DNA of 6,502 bases from assembly GCA_027858215.1 (NCBI GenBank), contig JAQIDD010000107.1, positions 1-6,502 on the forward strand, read 5' to 3'. This stretch comes from Candidatus Delongbacteria bacterium. GTDB lineage: Bacteria; Bacteroidota; Bacteroidia; Bacteroidales; ML635J-15. Position numbers and translations under genes: made by a program. The stretch's first letter is position 1. Each line of letters begins with the position of its first letter. This document shows positions 1-4,943 of the stretch, in pieces. The notes beneath the pieces were generated by a model that did not search any database, had not been told where the DNA came from, and saw nothing but the letters and a program-made list of their open reading frames with translations.

Positions 1-3000
1 GGGACAATAAATACAAATACAACGACACATAGTAATCCGGGTTATAAAATTGGAGCGTATAATTCCGGCACTAATGAATTTAATGGTGATATTGCAGAAC
101 TAATATTTTACCATGAGGCAGTTTCAGATTCAGTTCGTTTTTTAATTGAAAATTATTTACGTTATAAATATTTTCCGGATGATTATGTAAAACCTGTAAA
201 TTTAGGTTCAGATATTAGTATGCCAAGTTTTTGTGATACAAGCATCAATGCATATCAACCTTATTACGCAGATTATTTATGGAATACAGGCGAAACAGAT
301 TCATTGATTCATATTTCTACATCAGGCACTTATGCTGTTACTGTTAATGACATTTATGGTAATACTTATACCGATTCAATAAACGTTACCTATCCGCCTT
401 ACAACATGTTATCGGACACGCAGATTTGTCTGGGAGAAAGCATAGAATGGTATCCTACACTAAATTCATCCTTTTCCTTTAATTGGTCTGACGGCACTTC
501 AGATACCTTATTAAACATTCAAACAGCCGGTAATTATTGGTTTTCTGTCACTGATCTTTTCGGTTGCACTTTTATCTCAGATACAGCACATATTACCATT
601 GATACTTTTCCCGTAATTGATGTATTTCCTGATAATATTGATCATTGCAGCGGAGCAAATCTTACCTATTCTATTCCGGCAGGGGCAGTTAATTTTAACT
701 GGAGTACCGGTTGTACGGATTCCATTTGCCCCGTTAGTTCAGCCGGTGAACTTTCAATCATCATTGAAAATGGAAATGCATGTCAACTTTTTGATACAAC
801 CTTAATTAACATTGTAGGTGATGCTCCGCTTGCTGATTTTATATTCGACACAGTGTGTTTTGGAAACGCAACACATTTTACGGATAATTCCAGTGTAATC
901 TTACCGGAAACAATAAATAGTTGGTCTTGGGATTTTGGTGATGGTGAAACATCCGATATACAAAATCCAAATCATTTGTTTCATACATTAGACACGTTTA
1001 CAGTTTGTTTAAATGTAGAAACAGATAATTGTACAAACTTTGTGTGTAAAGAAGTGTTTACTAAACCAAAACCTGTCGCAGATTTTACAATCGAAAATGG
1101 TTCAACGCAATGTATGGGTGTAGATATACAATTTAACAATAACTCTTCAGCTGCTGTAAGCTCATTTTATTGGGATTTTGGTGATGGAACGTTTTCAATG
1201 GATGAAAATCCAACAAAATCCTATGAATCAGCAGGTGATTTTGTCATAAAATTGCAAGTAACTAATGCAAATCAATGCACTGATTCGATTGAAAAAACGA
1301 TATCCATTGTAAGCGCTTTTGATGATGTTATTCCTGTTGAAACGGTAAATCCGCTGAATGGTTTTATGTTCTTTTCTGCGAATGAACCCATTGATTTTTC
1401 ATGGAATTCACATGAAAGTTTTAATTCCTATTTATTTGAAATTGCTGAAGATAGTTTGTTTAACAATATGCATTTTTCAACAGAAATAGAAAACACTGTT
1501 TTTACGCATAGTGTTGCTGATACAGGTACTTACTATTGGCGTATTCAGGTGATTGACCTTTGTAATGATTTGCATCCTTCAAGCATTTCCAATTTTGTGG
1601 TCAGTGAACTTGGTACCTCTGCATGTACATTTTGGATGAATGCTTCAGCAACCAATGGCATTTTTAATGATACGGTACGATACATCATTAATCAGGCAAA
1701 CGGGGACACAGTTTTTCAAAATATCCCTAATAAAAGACCAATACAAATTATTGATTCTGCGATTAATCATCAAAAAACATTTCTTTTTGATGGAATTAAT
1801 GATAATATCCCTTTTGAAAATACTTTGTTATCATCAGCTATTATTGTTTCAAATAGTAGGTATGAAGATGAGCTTTTCCCTGATTTTAAAGGCTTACTAA
1901 ATCGTGCAAATACAAATCAGCCGGTTTATTTGTTTTTAGGACAAAATGGCAGTAATATGCTATACGATGGTGGTGGTAACACATTCGAGGATAATATCTT
2001 TGTGAATAAAACACAAACATTAGATTATTCACCTTTAAAACAATATAAAGCGCTTTATGGTTTTACTCCTGAAGCAGTATTATTTGATGAATTACAAATC
2101 GGTGGCGCGAAAAATAATTCTTCTCTTTTTTGGCATGGCTCTATCGCCGAAATCATCATTTACGACACTGTCCTTAACGAAACAGACACAGAGCTTGTCC
2201 ACCAATACCTCCGTCACAAATACGCCCCTCCTGTCAACCTCTCTTACGATATCCGGGTACCGTATGGATTCTGCGATACCACCATCGCTACAGCCCATAA
2301 GGCCTGGTTTACGGATTACCTGTGGAGCACGGGTTCCACAGATTCGGTGATCACGGTCAGTGAAAGCGGGGAATATTCGGTTACGGTAACGGATATTTTT
2401 GGTTTCACCTCGGAGGATGACATACGGGTAGCGTATCCGGAGGTGTATCAGCCGGATGCGGTAACGGAAATATGCTACGGCGATACGCTGCAATGGGCTG
2501 TGGACCTGCCGGAAAGCGATTACAATTTTGCATGGCACAACGCGCCCTCCACCGGCAACAGCGCCACCTACTGGGAAAACATACAGGCCGCCGTGGAAAT
2601 CACCGACAGCCTGGGCTGCACCTACCACAGCGATACCATCAGCGTGGAGGTGGACATGTATGAATTCACCGCCGGCTTTGGCTCGCAAGACACCGCCCTC
2701 TGCATTGGCAACCGGCTCACGTTCCTCCACGGCGCCGATGAAGCTGTAAATTACCAGTGGCATGACGGCAGCACGGATGATGAATTCCTCATCGAAGGGC
2801 CGGGCACCTACCACGCCACCGTCACCAACGATCTGGGCTGTGTGGCTGTTGATACAGTGGATGTGAGCATCCTGGGCACCGTGCCCGCACCGGATTTTTC
2901 CATCACCGGGCATTGCGCCGGCGCAAACATCAGCCTCGCAGATTCATCCATTAGCCCCGACGGCACCATCACCATCCGGGAATGGATATACGATGATGCG

Positions 3001-4686
3001 GTTTTTGACACCGGCGAGCAGGCGTCCATCAGCTTCGACAGCGCCGGCAATTACGATATTACCCTGCAGATATACACGGACGTGGGCTGTCACAACACGC
3101 TCACCCAAACGGTGGAAGTCCATCCTTTGCCTGTGCCTGATTTTGCACCGGTGATAGGGTGTGAGGGCAACGCCATCTTTTTTGACAACCTCAGCACCAT
3201 CGAAAGCAATGAAATTGCTTTCACCCGCTGGCAGTTTTTCGACGGCGATGATTACCATGCGAGCGGCACTGCCGGCGCTATCCATACCTACGATTCCGAC
3301 GGCACCTACAACGTCACCATGGAGGCCGTCTCCGACTGGGACTGTGCTGACCAGATCACACAGGAAGTGGAAATCAAACCCTCCCCCGAAGCGGATTTTG
3401 CACATTCGGCAGCCTGCTCAGGCGAGCCCGTGTTTTTCAGCTCCCAAAGCAGCAGCAGTGAACCGTGGAACCCTGTTATCAACGTATTATGGGATTTCGG
3501 CGACAGCACCACCAGCACCTCCACCAGCCCGGAACATGCTTATGACAATGCCGGCCTTTATGACATGGAAATGGTGGCCATATCCCTCAACGGCTGCACC
3601 GATACCATGCATTACACCCTGGATGTGCACCATATCCCGGAGGCCGTAGCCACCAACCTGAATGCCTGTGTTGCCACGCCGCATGTGCTTACCGATTCGT
3701 CTGTGGCAGGTGGCGACAGCATCATTCTGTGGAACTGGCAGGTGGATACACTTGAACTGTCCGGGCAACACCCTGAAATTGTCATGCAGGACACCGGCAC
3801 TTACGCATTGCAACTCCGTGTGGCAACGGAACACGGCTGCATTGATGAAATCGACACCCTGCTGTACGTGTGGGAAAATCCCGTAGCAGATTTCAGCATG
3901 CCCGCTGACTGGGGCGAAATGCCGCTTGAAATGGAACTGGAAAATACCTCCGGAGGAGCAACAGCGTATCACTGGGATTTTGGCGATAGCACGACATCGG
4001 CAAACATCAACCCGGTACATACCTGGCAGAACAGCGGCCGCTATGATATACAGCTTGTGGCAGTTTCAGACAAAGGCTGCACCGATACCACCGTCAAAAA
4101 CCTGCAGGTGATCGTCCCGCTTGTTGATGTGGGCATAATCAATGTGCGCACCGCCATGGACGGCAGCTACCTGTGGGTTGAGGCGGATATTATAAATGCC
4201 GGCACCATGCCGGTGGAAAACCTTGGCCTTGAGCTGAGAACCTCTGACGGGTACCTGTTTCGGGAATACCTTGACCATGAATTTGAGTCCGGAGCTGTGG
4301 AAACCTATACGTTTACCTCGCAGCCATTCATTGCTGACGGCAACTTGCCTGATTTCACCTGTGTTTACCTTTATCCCGGCACCGAAGATGATGTCCCGGA
4401 AAACAATGAATACTGTGCCATCAATAAGCCGGATTTCATCATGTATAGCCTATATCCCAATCCGGTTTCCGGCACCCTGAACATTACCCTGTTCATGCCG
4501 GCAAAAGGGGACATAAAAATAGAAGTGTTCAATGCCACAGGCCGCCTGGTATTAGACAAAACCCTAAACGTGGTATCCGGATACCGCATACTGACATTGG
4601 ACTGCGCTGTATTCAGCAGCGGCAAATATACCCTGCGTGTCAGTTGTGAAGGGGATGTTGAAATCAATAGTTTTGTGGTGGAATAA
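1..4686 (+). CDS. Giant modular LamG/Ig-like/PKD surface protein with T9SS sorting domain (5'-partial)
   Basis: The frame is open from base 1 to the TAA at 4684-4686, giving 1561 residues. The first Met codon, at 220, is internal: the preceding 73 codons encode the end of a LamG-like domain, so the true start is off the window. Order of parts: LamG end (1-171), three Ig-like repeats (about 205-828), two PKD domains (826-1320), a fibronectin-like domain (1321-1611), a LamG-like domain (1612-2232), three more Ig-like repeats (about 2240-2886), five PKD or PKD-like repeats (2887-4128), a CARDB-like domain (4120-4428) and a T9SS type A sorting domain (4441-4683). Such proteins are Sec- and T9SS-exported and usually act in adhesion, matrix binding or gliding; that role is inferred from architecture. 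No catalytic motif is visible. Codon use switches abruptly near 2130, from A/T-ending to G/C-ending codons. Identity as a T9SS-exported repeat protein is firm; ligand and exact function are unknown. Confidence 0.93.
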   Translation, partial: GTINTNTTTHSNPGYKIGAYNSGTNEFNGDIAELIFYHEAVSDSVRFLIENYLRYKYFPDDYVKPVNLGSDISMPSFCDTSINAYQPYYADYLWNTGETDSLIHISTSGTYAVTVNDIYGNTYTDSINVTYPPYNMLSDTQICLGESIEWYPTLNSSFSFNWSDGTSDTLLNIQTAGNYWFSVTDLFGCTFISDTAHITIDTFPVIDVFPDNIDHCSGANLTYSIPAGAVNFNWSTGCTDSICPVSSAGELSIIIENGNACQLFDTTLINIVGDAPLADFIFDTVCFGNATHFTDNSSVILPETINSWSWDFGDGETSDIQNPNHLFHTLDTFTVCLNVETDNCTNFVCKEVFTKPKPVADFTIENGSTQCMGVDIQFNNNSSAAVSSFYWDFGDGTFSMDENPTKSYESAGDFVIKLQVTNANQCTDSIEKTISIVSAFDDVIPVETVNPLNGFMFFSANEPIDFSWNSHESFNSYLFEIAEDSLFNNMHFSTEIENTVFTHSVADTGTYYWRIQVIDLCNDLHPSSISNFVVSELGTSACTFWMNASATNGIFNDTVRYIINQANGDTVFQNIPNKRPIQIIDSAINHQKTFLFDGINDNIPFENTLLSSAIIVSNSRYEDELFPDFKGLLNRANTNQPVYLFLGQNGSNMLYDGGGNTFEDNIFVNKTQTLDYSPLKQYKALYGFTPEAVLFDELQIGGAKNNSSLFWHGSIAEIIIYDTVLNETDTELVHQYLRHKYAPPVNLSYDIRVPYGFCDTTIATAHKAWFTDYLWSTGSTDSVITVSESGEYSVTVTDIFGFTSEDDIRVAYPEVYQPDAVTEICYGDTLQWAVDLPESDYNFAWHNAPSTGNSATYWENIQAAVEITDSLGCTYHSDTISVEVDMYEFTAGFGSQDTALCIGNRLTFLHGADEAVNYQWHDGSTDDEFLIEGPGTYHATVTNDLGCVAVDTVDVSILGTVPAPDFSITGHCAGANISLADSSISPDGTITIREWIYDDAVFDTGEQASISFDSAGNYDITLQIYTDVGCHNTLTQTVEVHPLPVPDFAPVIGCEGNAIFFDNLSTIESNEIAFTRWQFFDGDDYHASGTAGAIHTYDSDGTYNVTMEAVSDWDCADQITQEVEIKPSPEADFAHSAACSGEPVFFSSQSSSSEPWNPVINVLWDFGDSTTSTSTSPEHAYDNAGLYDMEMVAISLNGCTDTMHYTLDVHHIPEAVATNLNACVATPHVLTDSSVAGGDSIILWNWQVDTLELSGQHPEIVMQDTGTYALQLRVATEHGCIDEIDTLLYVWENPVADFSMPADWGEMPLEMELENTSGGATAYHWDFGDSTTSANINPVHTWQNSGRYDIQLVAVSDKGCTDTTVKNLQVIVPLVDVGIINVRTAMDGSYLWVEADIINAGTMPVENLGLELRTSDGYLFREYLDHEFESGAVETYTFTSQPFIADGNLPDFTCVYLYPGTEDDVPENNEYCAINKPDFIMYSLYPNPVSGTLNITLFMPAKGDIKIEVFNATGRLVLDKTLNVVSGYRILTLDCAVFSSGKYTLRVSCEGDVEINSFVVE
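46..828 (+). repeat. Module copy A: LamG C-terminal end plus three Ig-like repeats (AT-rich copy)
   Basis: This 261-residue stretch is homologous to module copy B at 2098-2886. It begins with the last strands of a LamG-like domain, carrying NGDIAELIFY at 82-111 and the terminal YLRYKY. Three Ig-like repeats of about 60-70 residues follow, with the pattern W-(N/S)-(T/D)-G-x-T-D-(S/T) and then G-x-Y-x-(V/F)-(T/S)-V-(T/N)-D. The landmarks align with copy B in the same order, including F-C-D-T, D-Y-L-W, T-G-x-T-D-S, V-T-V and E/Q-I-C-x-G. By eye roughly 45% of residues match over the first 120 positions. The copy is AT-rich: 14 of 60 bases are G/C at 121-180. Confidence 0.85.
826..1320 (+). other. 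Two canonical PKD domains
   Basis: Two tandem beta-sandwich domains begin at P-L-A-D-F (826) and P-V-A-D-F (1072). Each carries the PKD signature W-D-F-G-D-G, at 928-945 and 1171-1188, followed by an N-P and H/Y-x-(F/Y) turn and a strand ending near a Cys. Both have the Cys pair seen in the other repeats of this protein: V-C-F-G with N-C-T in the first, and Q-C-M-G with Q-C-T-D in the second. PKD domains usually act as rigid spacers or carbohydrate/protein contact units in exported Bacteroidota proteins. Both lie in the AT-rich half of the gene. Confidence 0.9.
1321..1611 (+). other. Fibronectin type III-like domain
   Basis: About 97 residues sit between the second PKD domain and the LamG-like domain. 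The segment contains N-P-L-N-G, F-S-W-N, then Y-L-F-E-I-A-E-D-S-L-F and later Y-Y-W-R-I-Q-V-I-D. This spacing (W, then EIAxDxxF, then YYWRI) is the usual look of a fibronectin-like sandwich in T9SS cargo proteins. Copy B has no equivalent between its PKD repeats and the C-terminus. The fold assignment is by pattern only. Confidence 0.6.
1612..2232 (+). other. LamG-like (concanavalin A-type) domain, split by a codon-use switch
   Basis: A jelly-roll type lectin/laminin G-like domain of about 207 residues. It starts around the F-W-M-N-A-S-A segment, has the characteristic F-L-F-D-G-I-N-D-N (where related proteins have F-D-G-x-N-D-Y/x), and ends with W-H-G-S-I-A-E-I-I-I-Y and the helix E-L-V-H-Q-Y-L-R-H-K-Y. 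The corresponding end of an earlier LamG-like domain lies at the window's 5' edge (1-171). The first 520 bases are AT-rich and the final 100 or so are in the GC-richer style, so the composition boundary falls inside one folding unit, just before its most conserved segment. Glycan binding is plausible for the fold but no binding residues can be assigned. Confidence 0.7.
2098..2886 (+). repeat. Module copy B: LamG C-terminal end plus three Ig-like repeats (GC-rich copy)
   Basis: Second copy of the module at 46-828, offset by 2052 bases at its start and 2058 at its end, so spacing is preserved with only small indels. It has the same LamG closing segment (G-S-I-A-E-I-I-I-Y at 2137-2163), then Ig-like repeats with D-Y-L-W-S-T-G-S-T-D-S, N-F-A-W and Y-Q-W-H-D-G-S-T-D. 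Each repeat ends in G-x-Y-x-(V/A)-T-V-(T)-(D/N) or an equivalent strand. The second repeat carries a short insertion after A-W-H-N. Apart from its first few codons the copy is GC-rich with G/C-ending codons, the opposite of copy A. Confidence 0.85.
2887..4128 (+). repeat. Five tandem PKD / degenerate PKD repeats
   Basis: Five repeats of about 80-85 residues start at 2887, 3136, 3391, 3643 and 3886. Repeats 3 and 5 keep the PKD core W-D-F-G-D (3490-3504 and 3973-3987), each followed by S-T-T-S. Repeats 1, 2 and 4 have degenerate cores (R-E-W-I-Y-D-D, R-W-Q-F-F-D-G-D, W-N-W-Q-V-D-T) but keep the flanking strands and the G-x-Y-x-(I/V/L)-x-(L/M) motif. Four of the five have a Cys in the N-terminal strand and one in a terminal G-C or D-C turn, as expected of an intradomain disulfide; repeat 5 has only the second. 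They probably form an extended stalk before the cell-surface anchor. Confidence 0.85.
4120..4428 (+). other. CARDB-like domain
   Basis: About 100 residues between the last PKD repeat and the sorting domain. The segment has V-D-V-G-I-I-N-V, then V-E-A-D-I-I-N-A-G-T-M-P-V-E-N and, near its end, Y-P-G-T-E-D-D-V-P-E-N-N-E-Y-C. An alternating-strand domain with an I-x-N-x-G-x-x-P/x-x-x-N turn and a closing D-x-x-x-x-N-N element is the usual signature of CARDB (cell adhesion-related domain in bacteria). It is commonly found just before the C-terminal sorting signal of exported Bacteroidota proteins. The assignment is by motif only. Confidence 0.6.
4441..4683 (+). other. T9SS type A C-terminal sorting domain of the giant surface protein
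   Basis: The last 81 residues form the C-terminal domain recognised by the type IX secretion machinery. It opens with Y-P-N-P at 4453-4464, followed by the usual S-G-x-L-N-I, I-x-V-F-N-A-T-G-R-L-V and S-S-G-K-Y-T-L-R-V motifs, and ends in a short hydrophobic strand S-F-V-V-E. In known systems this domain directs export through the outer membrane and is removed when the cargo is attached to A-type lipopolysaccharide or released. Confidence 0.93.
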
Positions 4687-4706
4687 AGGCCTGTGGTTTC
4701 GTGTCC

Positions 4707-4754
4707 GGTGGCTTCGAGATAATTTCGATGAAACATCGAAAACCCTCAGCCACC
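4707..4754. repeat. Long nested inverted repeat / hairpin after the giant gene
   Basis: Outer arms GGTGGCT (4707-4713) and AGCCACC (4748-4754) pair perfectly. GAG (4716-4718) pairs with CTC (4745-4747). The inner arms TTTCGATG (4723-4730) and CATCGAAA (4734-4741) are perfect 8-base complements around an AAA loop. It starts 20 bases past the stop codon of the giant gene. The arms, with GGTGGCTTCGA on one side and CTCAGCCACC on the other, resemble short palindromic intergenic repeats I recall from environmental Bacteroidota, but that resemblance is from memory. It could act as an RNA 3' end stabiliser, terminator or repeat element. Confidence 0.6.
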
Positions 4755-4768
4755 TGAACCTTCTTATG

Positions 4769-4811
4769 AATCCACTTTTCGGTGGATTGGCGGGGCGGTG
4801 GATACACCGTC
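4769..4811. repeat. Two further small hairpins sharing GGTGGAT
   Basis: AATCCAC (4769-4775) and GTGGATT (4782-4788) form a 7-bp stem with a six-base loop. Six bases further on, CGGTG (4796-4800) and CACCG (4805-4809) form a 5-bp stem with a GATA loop, extendable by one wobble and one further pair to 4794-4811. The GGTGGAT shared by both (4781-4787, 4797-4803) suggests duplication, and also allows alternative pairing with the CCACC at 4750-4754. Confidence 0.5.
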
Positions 4812-4852
4812 AGCCTGGTCACATTTATTTATCCATAAAGAAAATATTTTTA

Positions 4853-4860
4853 TATCTTTG
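4853..4860 (+). promoter_or_regulatory. Bacteroidetes-type -7 promoter element of the PCMD-like gene
   Basis: TATCTTTG matches the TAnnTTTG consensus of the Bacteroidetes primary sigma factor. It lies 26 bases before the ATG at 4887, so a start of transcription a few bases downstream would leave a leader of about 20 bases. The expected upstream TTTG-type box about 19-21 bases away is only weakly represented by the T-rich stretch around 4824-4830. The leader is A-rich with no Shine-Dalgarno sequence, normal for this phylum. The promoter indicates that the second gene is transcribed separately from the giant gene. Confidence 0.65.
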
Positions 4861-4886
4861 CACTACAAACCTATAATCTAACGAAT

Positions 4887-4943
4887 ATGAAAAAGCTTAT
4901 TTTAATGACAAGTCTGGTTTTTGCAGGAATAGCACTGTTTTCA
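4887..4943 (+). other. Sec signal peptide
   Basis: The first 19 residues have two Lys after Met, a hydrophobic core (L-I-L-M-T-S-L-V-F-A-G-I-A-L-F) and Ser19 before Gln20. Cleavage before a Gln is very common in Bacteroidota exported proteins. There is no lipobox Cys, so this is a type I signal peptide, consistent with a T9SS cargo. Confidence 0.88.

Larger units (their letters stand above)
4687..4886. other. 200-base spacer between the two T9SS cargo genes
   Basis: No coding region is supported here. From left to right it holds a nested hairpin (4707-4754), a second hairpin (4769-4788), a third (4794-4811), then an AT-rich stretch carrying a Bacteroidetes-type promoter (4853-4860) and a 5' leader without a Shine-Dalgarno sequence. 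The motif GGTGG occurs three times (4707, 4781, 4797), and the 7-mer GGTGGAT occurs at 4781 and 4797. None of the hairpins is followed by a clear run of T, so a classical intrinsic terminator is not evident. Confidence 0.7.

Noticed and set aside
220..222. ATG at 220 as the start of the giant gene
   Set aside because: The frame is open back to base 1, and those codons encode a LamG closing segment that matches the second LamG-like domain at 2137-2223. The Met is internal.
2092..2913. Antisense open frame of 273 codons across the GC-rich half
   Set aside because: It lies opposite well-supported Ig-like repeats, has no recognisable domain and begins only where the coding strand becomes GC-rich, where stop-free antisense frames are expected by chance.
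3161..3649. Overlapping + strand open frame of 162 codons
   Set aside because: It is a low-complexity shadow rich in Pro, Ser, Thr and Ala, with no motif, inside the PKD repeats.
3487..4020. Antisense open frame of 177 codons under the PKD repeats
   Set aside because: It is the complement of GC-rich PKD codons, with no leader, domain or supporting context.
4707..4811. Hairpins as a CRISPR array or tRNA
   Set aside because: There are no regularly spaced repeats with unique spacers and no cloverleaf with T-loop or acceptor features.
4769..4830. Second and third hairpins as a classical intrinsic terminator
   Set aside because: The stems are followed by mixed sequence, and the T-rich bases at 4824-4830 are too far from the last stem to form a terminator U-tract.
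4637..4876. Open frame crossing the end of the giant gene and the spacer
   Set aside because: It overlaps the sorting domain, runs through hairpin arms and the promoter element, and encodes nothing recognisable.
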